64,000 nt of DNA from contig NZ_VLLN01000005.1 of NCBI RefSeq assembly GCF_007830735.1, forward strand, positions 124,001-188,000, written 5' to 3'. This document shows positions 45,065-54,099 of this stretch, in pieces. The notes below the pieces were generated by a model, which saw only the letters and a program-made list of their open reading frames with translations, was not told the DNA's origin and did no database searches. The translations under genes and the position numbers were made by a program. Every line of letters starts with the position of its first letter. Position 1 is the stretch's first letter. The stretch comes from Geobacter argillaceus (GTDB taxonomy: Bacteria > Desulfobacterota > Desulfuromonadia > Geobacterales > DSM-12255).

Positions 45065-45385
45065 ATGACTGTTGTTGCCTGGCTTGTTTTTATTACCGCG
45101 GCCATTCTGGAGGTTGCCGGTGATGCCGTGATCAGAAAAGGGCTGCGCGGCAGCGTCGTCTGGTTCATCGTCTTCGGTTTCCTGATGCTTGGGTGCTATG
45201 GCGTGGTCGTGAACACGGTCAAGTGGGATTTTTCCCGGCTGTTGGGGGTCTACGTCGCCGTCTTTGCGGTCGTGAGTATTCTTGCCGGTCGCCTGGTCTT
45301 CAAAGAAACGATTCCGGTCACCACCTGGGTGGGGCTTGCCATCATCGTTGTTGGCGGGGCGGTGATCCAGACAGGGCAGGGTTAG
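45065..45385 (+). CDS. Small DMT/SMR-like four-helix membrane protein
   Basis: 106-aa protein with four hydrophobic helices (VAWLVFITAAILEVAGDAVI, VVWFIVFGFLMLGCYGVVV, LGVYVAVFAVVSILAGRLVF, TTWVGLAIIVVGGAVIQTG). The size, the Glu in the first helix (AAILEVAGD) and the ETIPVTTWVG turn before the last helix resemble small multidrug resistance or paired EamA-half proteins. Such proteins act as dimers. No second half is adjacent. The substrate cannot be assigned. GGAGG precedes the ATG. Confidence 0.75.
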   Translation: MTVVAWLVFITAAILEVAGDAVIRKGLRGSVVWFIVFGFLMLGCYGVVVNTVKWDFSRLLGVYVAVFAVVSILAGRLVFKETIPVTTWVGLAIIVVGGAVIQTGQG

Positions 45386-45471
45386 CCTAAAAAATAGACA
45401 GTAGTGGTCCTTCTTTACCTTGCTGACTCATAATGTGCCGTAATTATAATGGTTTATGTCGTGATAAGCTG

Positions 45472-45487
45472 TGGCGCGTTTTGTGCT
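45472..45487 (+). promoter_or_regulatory. Sigma-54 promoter of the first ammonium transporter
   Basis: TGGCGCGTTTTGTGCT has TGG and GC 10 bases apart. Expected start near 45498, giving a leader of about 190 bases before the GTG at 45688. Confidence 0.7.
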
Positions 45488-45500
45488 AGAGAATTGCGAC

Positions 45501-45584
45501 GATCGAACGCACAAAGGTGTGCAGATCTATATTCGGAACGGGCAAAGGCGCCTCGTCACCAGATGGTGAGAGGCGCCTTTTTTT
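45501..45584 (+). promoter_or_regulatory. ANTAR-type dual hexaloop leader with overlapping terminator
   Basis: Hairpin 1 at 45509-45522 is GCAC-AAAGGT-GTGC, flanked by pairing GATC blocks. Hairpin 2 at 45538-45556 is ACGGGC-AAAGGC-GCC(T)CGT with one bulge. Both hexaloops have A1 and G4, the ANTAR-protein signature. Hairpin 2 shares AAAGGCGCCT with the left arm of a very strong terminator (45544-45584: AAAGGCGCCT..TCACC / GGTGA..AGGCGCCTTT then T-run). Binding would block the terminator and let amt1 be transcribed. Confidence 0.8.
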
Positions 45585-45687
45585 GTCTGATTTTGAGGGA
45601 ACGCGGGCAAAGACCCCGGAGATTGCTGCGAAGAGTGCGGATGGGCCATGACAGGTTCTTTCCGAGTCTGAGAGAAAGGAGTGCACC

Positions 45688-47358
45688 GTGAAAGGGGCGT
45701 ATAGAAAATTCACCGGCATACTTGGCGTTATGGTTCTTGCGCTGATAATTGCGGTTCCGGTCTTCCCGGAAGACAAACCAGCGCCCGCGGCAGCTCCCGG
45801 CCGGGCTCAAGCTCACGTCATCACGGAAACGTCAACAACAGCTATCGCTGCATCACCATCACCCACGGTGATCAAACCTGATCCGTCCGGCGCCAATACC
45901 GGCGGCGTTGGCGACGTGCCCGGCGGTTCCGCCAACGCGCCGACCAGGGAGGAGATCACCAAGGCGGCCATGACCGAGCCTCTGGCAGTCAAACTTGCCG
46001 ACGTCATCGGTCACAACAGGATCGCCATCAATATCGCCTGGACCCTCGTGTGCGGCTTCCTCGTCATGTTCATGCAGGTCGGCTTTGCCTTGGTGGAGAC
46101 CGGTCTCTGCAGGGCCAAGAACGCCAGTCATACCATGGCGATGAATGTCATGATTTACTGTATCGGCCTGCTCGCCTACTGGGCCTGTGGTTTTGCCATC
46201 CAGATGGGAGGGGTCGGCAGCCTCCCGACCCTTGGCGGGGGCCAGGTCCTGAACGGAGAATTCACCCTGCACCTGTTTGGTAAGGCGTTCGGCCTGTTCG
46301 GCACCAAGGGGTTTTTCCTTTCCGGAAGCACCTATGACGCCTGCGTGTTCACCATTTTCCTCTTCCAGATGGTGTTCATGGATACGGCAGCCACTATCCC
46401 CACTGGAGCCATGGCAGAGCGTTTCAAGTTTTCCGCCTTTGTTGTCTATGGGTTCCTCATGGCCGGCCTCATCTATCCCCTCTTTGCCAACTGGGTCTGG
46501 GGTGGTGGCTGGCTTTCCGCACTTGGTTCCAACTTTCATTTCGGCCATGGCCACGTGGATTTTGCCGGCTCTTCCGTGGTCCATATGACCGGCGGGGTCT
46601 GTGCCCTGGCCGGGTCTCTGGTGCTCGGGCCACGGTTTGGCAAGTACGGCAAGGACGGTTTCGCCCGCCCTATTCCCGGTCATCACATCCCGATGGCGAT
46701 CACCGGCGCCCTGATTCTCGCCTTTGGCTGGTTCGGTTTCAACACCGGTTCCACCCTGTCGGGAACCGACCTCCGGATCGGAGTGGTGGCCACCAATACC
46801 ATGCTGGCGAGTGCCGCGGGCGGATTCTCCGCCATGCTCTACATGTGGCTCAGGTTCGGCAAACCCGATCTCACCATGAGCGCCAACGGCCTGTTGGCCG
46901 GCCTCGTGGGCATTACCGCCCCGTGCGCCTTCGTCAACTCGGTCTCTGCGGTAGCCATCGGTCTGGTGGCCGGCGTACTCTGCTGTCTCAGTGTCTTCTT
47001 CTTCGAGCGAGTCGTAAAGGTTGACGATCCGGTCGGCGCAGTGTCGGTCCATGGCGTTTGTGGCGCCTGGGGGGTGATTTCCCTCGGACTCTTTGCCGAC
47101 GGCACCTATGGCGATGGCTTCAACAATGTCAAGGGCAGCGTACGGGGGCTCTTTTATGGCGACTCCAGCCAGCTCATCGCCCAGTGCATTGGTATTGTTA
47201 CCAACATCGTCTTTGTGTTCGCCATTTCCTATGTCGCCTTCAAGCTCATCGATCTGGCCATCGGCATGAGGGTCTCCAGAGAGGTGGAGATAGACGGGCT
47301 CGACCATCATGAAGTGGCGGTGGAGGCCTATCCTGATTTCAGCCAGAGGAGAACATAG
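45688..47358 (+). CDS. amt: Ammonium transporter (Amt family) with extended N-terminus
   Basis: 556-aa Amt-family channel in the inner membrane. A signal-type helix (FTGILGVMVLALIIAVPVF) and a Pro/Thr/Ser-rich, probably periplasmic segment of about 75 residues precede eleven helices. Family motifs include QVGFALVETGLCRAKN, MDTAATIPTGAMAERFKF, GGVCALAGSLVLGPRFGK and VHGVCGAWGVISLGLFADG. GTG 45688 follows AAAGGAG. It has its own nitrogen-type promoter and antitermination leader and is separated from the following glnK by 177 bases. Confidence 0.93.
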   Translation: MKGAYRKFTGILGVMVLALIIAVPVFPEDKPAPAAAPGRAQAHVITETSTTAIAASPSPTVIKPDPSGANTGGVGDVPGGSANAPTREEITKAAMTEPLAVKLADVIGHNRIAINIAWTLVCGFLVMFMQVGFALVETGLCRAKNASHTMAMNVMIYCIGLLAYWACGFAIQMGGVGSLPTLGGGQVLNGEFTLHLFGKAFGLFGTKGFFLSGSTYDACVFTIFLFQMVFMDTAATIPTGAMAERFKFSAFVVYGFLMAGLIYPLFANWVWGGGWLSALGSNFHFGHGHVDFAGSSVVHMTGGVCALAGSLVLGPRFGKYGKDGFARPIPGHHIPMAITGALILAFGWFGFNTGSTLSGTDLRIGVVATNTMLASAAGGFSAMLYMWLRFGKPDLTMSANGLLAGLVGITAPCAFVNSVSAVAIGLVAGVLCCLSVFFFERVVKVDDPVGAVSVHGVCGAWGVISLGLFADGTYGDGFNNVKGSVRGLFYGDSSQLIAQCIGIVTNIVFVFAISYVAFKLIDLAIGMRVSREVEIDGLDHHEVAVEAYPDFSQRRT

Positions 47359-47406
47359 ACGTCTCCTCCTACGGCTGATGTTTTTTTGTGCAGGGTCGTG
47401 ATGAAG

Positions 47407-47510
47407 TGGGCAGGATAGTGCCGAAATGAGTTTTTTTGTTGTATAACCACTTGTAAACAAAGATGTTATGATGACGGCACCCTTTATGCTTACTGACAAT
47501 AAAGGCTGCC
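47407..47510 (+). promoter_or_regulatory. Candidate sigma-54 promoter and leader hairpin of glnK
   Basis: TGGGCAGGATAGTGC near 47407-47421 has TGG-N10-GC, a weaker match. Then 47476-47510 forms a long hairpin: GGCA-c-CCTTTAT, 11-base loop, ATAAAGG-c-TGCC. No T-run follows, so it does not terminate this strand. It lacks the AAAGG hexaloop seen in the other two leaders. Confidence 0.4.
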
Positions 47511-47532
47511 GATCAAAAAAAGACGGAGGTAA

Positions 47533-47874
<342 letters not shown>

Positions 47875-47922
47875 ACTGATGGCTGGGCCATCTACCAAAT
47901 CGAAACAAAGGAGGATGTACCG

Positions 47923-49437
47923 ATGGTACAAGGATGTATCAAGTTGTTGTCGGCTATGAGGCCGAGTTACCTAATGCACAGTGTGGCCGCACTGAGTCTG
48001 GCAGGACTGCTCAGCGTCTCTGCCGCCGCCTTCGGCGAAGAAGCCAAGGCGCCCGCTGCCCCGGTCCAGACACAGACAGCAGTCTCGTCAGCCGGGGCCG
48101 CCGCAGTCCCTGTACCTGCAGCCGCACCTGCGGCGGCCCCGGCCGAGGCGGCCAAACCGAAGAACGTCGACCCGGTCCTCAATACCGGCGATACCGCCTG
48201 GATGCTGGTTTCCAGTGCCCTGGTCCTGCTCATGATTCCCGGTCTGGCCCTATTCTACGGCGGCATGGTCAGGCAGAAGAACGTCCTCTCCACCATGATG
48301 CATTCCTTCGTGGCCATGGGGATTGTCGGGGTGCAGTGGGCGGTCATCGGTTATTCGCTGGCCTTTGGCCCCGACGTTAGTGGTGGCCTGATCGGCAACT
48401 TTTCCAAGGCGATGCTGAGCGGTCTCATCTCTTTCAAGGCTGGCGTCCCGATCTACGCCCTGTTCCAGAATGTGCCGACCGAGCCCGGTGCCATTCCGGA
48501 ATACGTCTTTGCCATGTACCAGTGCATGTTCGCCATGATCACCGTGGCCCTCATCTCCGGTGCCCTGGCCGAGCGTGTCAAGTTCTCCGCCTACTGTCTC
48601 TTCGTGCTCCTCTGGACCACGTTGGTCTATGATCCGCTGGCCCACTGGGTCTGGATGACCGATGGCTGGCTGTTCAAGAAAGGTGCGCTCGATTTTGCCG
48701 GTGGTACGGTCGTCCACCTCTCCTCCGGTATCTCGGCCCTGGCCTTTCTCATTTTTCTTGGCAAGCGGCGCGGTTTTCCGCAGGAGCGGATGGCTCCCCA
48801 TAGCCTCCCGCTGACCCTGATCGGTGTCGGTCTTCTCTGGTTCGGCTGGTTCGGCTTCAATGCCGGCAGCGCCATTGTCGGTGCGAACTGCTCCGACGCC
48901 GCCGGCGGTCTCGCCGGCCTCGCCTTTGCCACCACCACCATCGCTCCTGCTGCCGGCGGACTCGCCTGGATGATCGCCGAGTGGATACACTCCGGCAAGC
49001 CTTCGGCCCTTGGCTTCGGTTCCGGCGTCGTGGCCGGTCTGGTTGGTATCACTCCCGCTGCCGGCTTCGTCCAACCGGGCTCTGCCATCATCATTGGCCT
49101 GGGTGCAGGGGGCATCTGTTACCTTGGTGTCATGATGAAGGCCAAGCTGAAGTACGACGACTCCCTTGACGCCTTCGGCGTTCATGGTGTAGGGGGAACC
49201 TTCGGCGCCCTCATCACCGGCGTCCTGGCTACGGTCGGGGCTACCGGCCTGATGTCGGGGAACGTGGGGCAGTTCGTTACCCAGGTGATTGCCGTGGTCG
49301 CTGCCGGTGCCTACGCCTTCATCGTCACCCTGATCATTTCCTTCATTCTCGACAAGACCATCGGTCTTCGTGTGGAAAAGGAAGACGAGATCATGGGGCT
49401 CGATCAGACCCAGCATTCGGAGAGCGCGTACAACTAG
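47923..49437 (+). CDS. amtB: Ammonium transporter AmtB
   Basis: 504-aa Amt channel. An N-terminal signal-like helix (LMHSVAALSLAGLLSVSAAAF) and an Ala/Pro-rich linker precede the transporter fold with DTAWMLVSSALVLLMIPGLALFYGGMVRQKN, FAMYQCMFAMITVALISGALAERVKF, DFAGGTVVHLSSG and FGVHGVGGTFGALITGVLA (conserved His). GAGGATG precedes ATG 47923. Being paired with glnK, it is the likely PII-gated transporter, whereas amt1 stands under separate control. Confidence 0.95.
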   Translation: MVQGCIKLLSAMRPSYLMHSVAALSLAGLLSVSAAAFGEEAKAPAAPVQTQTAVSSAGAAAVPVPAAAPAAAPAEAAKPKNVDPVLNTGDTAWMLVSSALVLLMIPGLALFYGGMVRQKNVLSTMMHSFVAMGIVGVQWAVIGYSLAFGPDVSGGLIGNFSKAMLSGLISFKAGVPIYALFQNVPTEPGAIPEYVFAMYQCMFAMITVALISGALAERVKFSAYCLFVLLWTTLVYDPLAHWVWMTDGWLFKKGALDFAGGTVVHLSSGISALAFLIFLGKRRGFPQERMAPHSLPLTLIGVGLLWFGWFGFNAGSAIVGANCSDAAGGLAGLAFATTTIAPAAGGLAWMIAEWIHSGKPSALGFGSGVVAGLVGITPAAGFVQPGSAIIIGLGAGGICYLGVMMKAKLKYDDSLDAFGVHGVGGTFGALITGVLATVGATGLMSGNVGQFVTQVIAVVAAGAYAFIVTLIISFILDKTIGLRVEKEDEIMGLDQTQHSESAYN

Positions 49438-49463
49438 TCCATCTCGTCGTTACGGAGATGACG

Positions 49464-49491
49464 GGGCCGCCTTGCGGGGCGGCCCTTTTTT
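49464..49491 (+). terminator. Rho-independent terminator after amtB
   Basis: The stem GGGCCGCC/GGCGGCCC is followed by six T residues. Confidence 0.92.
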
Positions 49492-49617
49492 GTGCCGATA
49501 AATTGGGCACTATTGATGTTTGATTGGGCAGTTTTCCGTGATTGGGACGCGGTTGCAGGGAGCGCCGGAAGCGGCAAGTTCCCGTTAAACGGTCATCATG
49601 TCCACGTTGCTGGAGTT

Positions 49618-49633
49618 TGGCACACCTTGTGCG
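49618..49633 (+). promoter_or_regulatory. Sigma-54 promoter of the cytoplasmic histidine kinase
   Basis: TGGCACACCTTGTGCG is a good -24/-12 match with TGG-N10-GC, about 45 bases ahead of the ATG at 49675. Confidence 0.7.
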
Positions 49634-49674
49634 TTTAATGGGTTAGCCATAATTTCGTGGCGACCGGAGTGGCA

Positions 49675-50421
49675 ATGACCCATCCAACCCACAACCTGAG
49701 CAGCGAACGGAACGCCCTTGATGCGGGCATGCTCGAACAGCTCGCGTCAAGCGAGCGGTTGGCCGAGCTGGGACGGATCTCCGCCGGCATAGTCCACGAA
49801 CTGAATACCCCCCTGTCGGTAATCGCCTCGGCTGCCCAATTGATCCTCCGGGAGGATGAACTCCCCCCGTTTACCCGGGAGATGGTGGAGCGGATCGGCG
49901 AGGAGGCCCACCGTCTCTCCGGCATGGTGCGAGGTGTCCTCACCTTTGTGCGACAGGATGAGCGGCAGGAGGGGGAAAGCGATCTCAGTCAGGTCGTGCG
50001 CGAAGTGCTGGCCCTTCTCCACTACGAGGCCCGTAAGCGGTCCGTAGCCGTAGTCGAGGAACTGGACTTCACCCTGCCATCCGTTGCCGTGGAGAGCAAC
50101 GTCCTGAAGCAGATACTCATCAACCTGGTGATGAATGCGCTCCAGGCCATGTCCGACGGCGGAACGCTCCATTTGCGGACGTTTCTCGACCTGGATCGAC
50201 GCCCTACTCTTTCCGTTGCCGATACCGGCTGCGGCATCCCGCCGGACCGTCTTGGCCGTATTTTCGAGCCGTTTTACACCACCAAGTCAGCCGGCGAGGG
50301 GACCGGGCTCGGACTTTTCGTCACGGCCAGGCTCCTGGAAGCGGCTGGCGGCGAAATCACCGTGTCGAGTGTGGCCGGTGAAGGGACCACCTTCATGGTC
50401 ACGGTTCCTTCGGTCGACTGA
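49675..50421 (+). CDS. Cytoplasmic histidine kinase, likely nitrogen-related
   Basis: 248-aa kinase without a membrane helix or a sensor domain. HisKA has the phospho-His in SAGIVHELNTPLSVIASAAQL; HATPase has NLVMNALQAM, DTGCGIP and GTGLGLFVT. GGAG ahead of ATG 49675 decides the start. It is placed right after glnK-amtB and behind its own sigma-54 promoter. In Geobacter small soluble kinases take part in the nitrogen-fixation cascade with an ANTAR regulator; the same role here is inference. No cognate regulator lies beside it. Confidence 0.85.
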   Translation: MTHPTHNLSSERNALDAGMLEQLASSERLAELGRISAGIVHELNTPLSVIASAAQLILREDELPPFTREMVERIGEEAHRLSGMVRGVLTFVRQDERQEGESDLSQVVREVLALLHYEARKRSVAVVEELDFTLPSVAVESNVLKQILINLVMNALQAMSDGGTLHLRTFLDLDRRPTLSVADTGCGIPPDRLGRIFEPFYTTKSAGEGTGLGLFVTARLLEAAGGEITVSSVAGEGTTFMVTVPSVD

Positions 50422-50527
50422 CTATTCCGGGGCGTCCTCCCACCTTTCCACATATTCCCCTGTTTACCCTGCCGTAAAATTGTGCAAAGATGCTTTGCTA
50501 CCTACCAGCCCATGCAGGAGTGACCGT

Positions 50528-51298
50528 ATGCACAACTATCTCGAAGCTGCCATCGATGCTGCCAGAATCGCGGGTGAACTGCAGCGCAGCCGGCTTTGGA
50601 GCGATATCGATATCCGGTTCAAGGGTGAAACCGATCTGGTGACGGAAGTGGACCGGGCCTGCGAAGAGCGGATCGTCTCATTGCTGCTGAGCCGCTTCCC
50701 GGATCACGATATCCTGGCCGAGGAGAACGATTACGGCGAGCTGAAGGGGTCACACCGCTGGATTATCGATCCGCTGGACGGGACCACCAATTATGCCCAT
50801 GGGTTCCCCTGGTTTGCCGTATCCATTGCCCTGGAGATCGAGGGCGACATTCGGGTGGGGGTGGTCTATCAGCCGGTGCTGGACGAGCTCTTCACGGCGG
50901 TGAAAGGGGAGGGGGCCTGGCTGAATGGGGAGCGGCTGGCCGTTTCCCGGCGGCAACCGTTACGGCAGTGCCTGCTGGCCACCGGTTTCCCGTACGATGG
51001 CACCTGCGACAACGAGAACAACCTGGACCATTTCTGCAGGTTTCAGCTGGCGGTCAGGGGCATACGGCGTGCCGGGGCAGCTGCCCTTGATCTGGCATAT
51101 GTGGCGGCCGGACGCCTGGATGGATACTGGGAGTGCAAGCTGAAACCGTGGGACATGGCGGCTGGCGAGCTTCTGGTGAGCGAGGCGGGTGGCCGGGTAA
51201 CCAACCACTCGGGCGAGCCGCATTCGGTTTACGATCACCGGATCGTGGCCAGTAACGGACTTATTCACGAAGCGATGCTGGAGCTACTGGCACGGTAG
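50528..51298 (+). CDS. suhB: Inositol-monophosphatase family protein
   Basis: 256-aa Mg-dependent phosphatase of the SuhB/IMPase group. Metal site 1 is in ILAEEN; the signature WIIDPLDGTTNYAHGFP and the C-terminal LKPWDMAAGELLVSEAGG are intact. It probably hydrolyses inositol-1-phosphate or a similar sugar phosphate; SuhB homologues also act on transcription of rRNA. AGGAG lies ahead of ATG 50528. Monocistronic. Confidence 0.92.
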   Translation: MHNYLEAAIDAARIAGELQRSRLWSDIDIRFKGETDLVTEVDRACEERIVSLLLSRFPDHDILAEENDYGELKGSHRWIIDPLDGTTNYAHGFPWFAVSIALEIEGDIRVGVVYQPVLDELFTAVKGEGAWLNGERLAVSRRQPLRQCLLATGFPYDGTCDNENNLDHFCRFQLAVRGIRRAGAAALDLAYVAAGRLDGYWECKLKPWDMAAGELLVSEAGGRVTNHSGEPHSVYDHRIVASNGLIHEAMLELLAR

Positions 51299-51313
51299 GG
51301 TCGAGGCAATTGC

Positions 51314-51862
51314 CTATTGGCAGAGTTCGAATTCGTAGGTCTCCACGACCTCCCGTTCCGTATTCCGTTCCGTGACAATGGCCTTGCAGCCGTCGATTTC
51401 CGCCGTGTACATGAAGCCGTTATAGATGCCCGGCCGGTTAGGCGCTTCCCCCGCCCTGGTCTGGCGGGCTATCATCAGGGCATTCTCCCTGCGCCGCGGA
51501 TCGATTTTCCGTGGCGCCTGCTCGTATACCGGGTCGGCGTATGCCACGATCCGGCTGTCCTTGACCAGAAAACGCCGGATGGTATCCACGTCACCGTCTC
51601 CACCGGTGAGACGGACGGATACCTGGGCATACTCTCCCCGCTCGCCGTCGTACTGCACGGTATAGCGGCCGCGCTGTAGCAACTGTTCTTGCTTCGCTAT
51701 CAATTCCACGGCCAGTTTTTCCTCTTTCGTGGCCGGTTCAGGTGCTCCGCTCCGTTTGCGCCACCGGGTGTTTTCGCCCGGTGCCATCGTATCTGCCATC
51801 GAGGCCGACGCAACGAGCAACAAGAGCAGGGTGACGGTAATGGTTCTGATCCACGCAGACAT
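51314..51862 (-). CDS. Exported hypothetical protein
   Basis: 182-aa protein with a signal peptide (IRTITVTLLLLLVASASMA, cut before DTM). The mature part is charged and carries KEEKLAVELIAKQEQLLQRG, a repeated Arg-rich patch and a C-terminal pair of cysteines (DGCKAIVTERNT...FELCQ) that could form a disulfide. AAGGAG decides ATG 51862. It is convergent with suhB and divergent from the next kinase gene. No family is recognised. Confidence 0.7.
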   Translation of the reverse strand: MSAWIRTITVTLLLLLVASASMADTMAPGENTRWRKRSGAPEPATKEEKLAVELIAKQEQLLQRGRYTVQYDGERGEYAQVSVRLTGGDGDVDTIRRFLVKDSRIVAYADPVYEQAPRKIDPRRRENALMIARQTRAGEAPNRPGIYNGFMYTAEIDGCKAIVTERNTEREVVETYEFELCQ

Positions 51863-52013
51863 ATAAGCATCTCCTTCCAACTAAATTCCCGGTGACATTT
51901 TTTATCATGCCTCACCCTGTTTTGCAAAGGGGGCAGTGGATAGTTGCTTTCTTCTTCTGTCCGGATAGGGTATAAGAAATTTTTTGTATACAGTGCGCAG
52001 CCGGGGAGTGTTC

Positions 52014-53978
52014 GTGCATCATTATCTCTTCAATGTCATAAACAACCTGAAGCTCCGCTGGAAGATGGTGGTGCTGGTGTTGCCGCTGGTCACCATTCCG
52101 ATCTTCATCGTTGGCGGGGTTACCGGTTACATCGCCACCAAACAGGCCTATCGCGGCATAACCCAGACGAGCAAGGACGATCTGGACCACATGGCCTCCT
52201 TTACCGGCGACCTGCTCAACTCCCATTACCAACAGTTCCAGGTCTACAAACAGGACAAGGAGCGGAGTTTCCGGCAGGAACTGGCCACCCTGGCCAACCT
52301 CTCCTACAATCTGGTGGAAACCGAGTACCGGCAGGCGGTCAGCGGTCAGATCAGCATGCAGACCGCCCTGGAGGAGGCGCGCAAGGCGCTCAAAAGGGTT
52401 AATGTCGGTGAAACCGGCTACATCTACGCCATGACCAGTCGGGGCGACCTGAAGGTGCATATCGCCCGCGAAGGTGAGAACGTTTACAACGAGAAGGACG
52501 AGAACGGCCGCCACTTCATTCGGGAGATGTGCCAGAAGGCCGTCAAGTCACGACCGGGAGAGGTGCTGTTCATCATCTACCCCTGGCGCAATGCCGTCCT
52601 CGGCGATCCGACGCCGCGCAACAAGGTGGTTGCCTACCGCTACTTCCGGGAACTGGACTTGATCATTGCCGCCGGTGGGTACCTGGAAGAGAGCTATGAA
52701 AGCGTGGAGTTCGAGCGCCGTTCCTTTGCCGCGCTCAAGGAGAAGATCAAGAGCAAGCAGGTGGGAACCACCGGTTACATCTTCTGCATGGACCGCAAAG
52801 GGACCTTTATGGTCCATCCCACCGGCGAGGGAAAGAATTTTTTCGATACCCGGGATACGGACGGCCGGCCATTCATCCGGGAGATGTGTGAGAAAAAGAG
52901 CGGCTGGATACGGTATCCCTGGAAGAATGTGGGTGATCCGACACCACGGATGAAGATCGTCAGGTTCGAATATTTCGCCCCGTGGGACTGGATCGTGGCG
53001 GTCGGCTCCTACGAGGAGGAGTTCTACCACGAGGCCAACAAGATCACCTCGCGGATTCTGGTCTGGATGATGATCCTGACCGCCGTCTGTTCGTTGGTGG
53101 CCCTGGGGATGGTGGTTTTCGCCTCCAAGGTGCTGACCGATCCGATCAACCATATGATCGACATCATCCGCAAGGTAAAGCGGGGGAGACTGGATGAGCG
53201 GATGGAGGTCACAACGGGCGACGAACTGGGTGAACTGGCAACCGCCTTCAACCGGATGACCGCCATGATAAAGCACAACCAGGAGATGGAGGCGACTCTG
53301 GCCCAGCAGGGGAAGATGGCGTCCCTTGGTGTTCTGTCGTCCGGGGTGGCCCACGAGATCAATAATCCGCTCGGTGTTATTCTGGGGTATGCCGCCTACC
53401 TGGAGGGAAAGCTTCCACCCGAGGACGCGAACTACCGCTACATCCAAGAGATCAAGCGCGAGAGCAAGCGGTGCAAGAAGATCGTTCAGGACCTTCTGAA
53501 TTATGCCCGAACCCCCAAGCCGGCCCGGGAGGAGACAGATCTCAATGCGCTGCTCGACCAGATTGTCGATTTTGCCGCCAACCATACGGACATGCACAAC
53601 GTGACGGTGACCAGGGCGTTCGGTCGTGACCTGCCGCCGGTCATGCTGGACGGCGACCTGATGCGTCAGGTGGCGATCAACCTGATCCTGAACGCCGGCG
53701 CCGCCATGACTGACGGCGGTACCCTGACCGTGGCCACCGGTCTGGATGGGGATGATGTGGTCATGACCTTTCGCGATAACGGTAACGGCATTCCGCAGGA
53801 GAACCTGGAAAAGATCTTTGAGCCGTTTTTTACCACCAAGGCCAAAGGGACCGGGCTCGGGCTTGCCATTACCAAACAGATCGTTGAGCAGCACCACGGC
53901 CGGATCGTTATCGACAGTACGGTGGGGGAGGGGACCACGGTGACGGTGCGCCTGCCTGTGGAGCCGGAGGCGCTTTGA
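52014..53978 (+). CDS. Sensor histidine kinase with tandem periplasmic cache domains
   Basis: 654-aa kinase. TM1 is WKMVVLVLPLVTIPIFIVGGV. Two single-cache-type units follow, each with the phrase pattern VGETGYIYAM...VHIAREGENVY...FIREMCQ and VGTTGYIFCM...VHPTGEGKNFF...FIREMCE, so the second looks like a duplicate of the first. TM2 (ILVWMMILTAVCSLVALGMVVFA), HAMP, HisKA (GVAHEINNPLGVIL) and HATPase (GTGLGLAI) complete it. The start GTG 52014 follows GGGGAG. Such domains bind small carboxylates or amino acids in many chemoreceptors. The next gene is its regulator. Confidence 0.9.
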   Translation: MHHYLFNVINNLKLRWKMVVLVLPLVTIPIFIVGGVTGYIATKQAYRGITQTSKDDLDHMASFTGDLLNSHYQQFQVYKQDKERSFRQELATLANLSYNLVETEYRQAVSGQISMQTALEEARKALKRVNVGETGYIYAMTSRGDLKVHIAREGENVYNEKDENGRHFIREMCQKAVKSRPGEVLFIIYPWRNAVLGDPTPRNKVVAYRYFRELDLIIAAGGYLEESYESVEFERRSFAALKEKIKSKQVGTTGYIFCMDRKGTFMVHPTGEGKNFFDTRDTDGRPFIREMCEKKSGWIRYPWKNVGDPTPRMKIVRFEYFAPWDWIVAVGSYEEEFYHEANKITSRILVWMMILTAVCSLVALGMVVFASKVLTDPINHMIDIIRKVKRGRLDERMEVTTGDELGELATAFNRMTAMIKHNQEMEATLAQQGKMASLGVLSSGVAHEINNPLGVILGYAAYLEGKLPPEDANYRYIQEIKRESKRCKKIVQDLLNYARTPKPAREETDLNALLDQIVDFAANHTDMHNVTVTRAFGRDLPPVMLDGDLMRQVAINLILNAGAAMTDGGTLTVATGLDGDDVVMTFRDNGNGIPQENLEKIFEPFFTTKAKGTGLGLAITKQIVEQHHGRIVIDSTVGEGTTVTVRLPVEPEAL

Positions 53979-54099
53979 TCCGGGGCACCGGTATTCTCCC
54001 TTGACACCTGTCTGATTTACGCTTAGACATGCTTTTGTCGCGTGGCGGACCGAAGTAGCCGGCTGCCCACAGATACATTCTTTCCGGAGCGGGTGCAGT

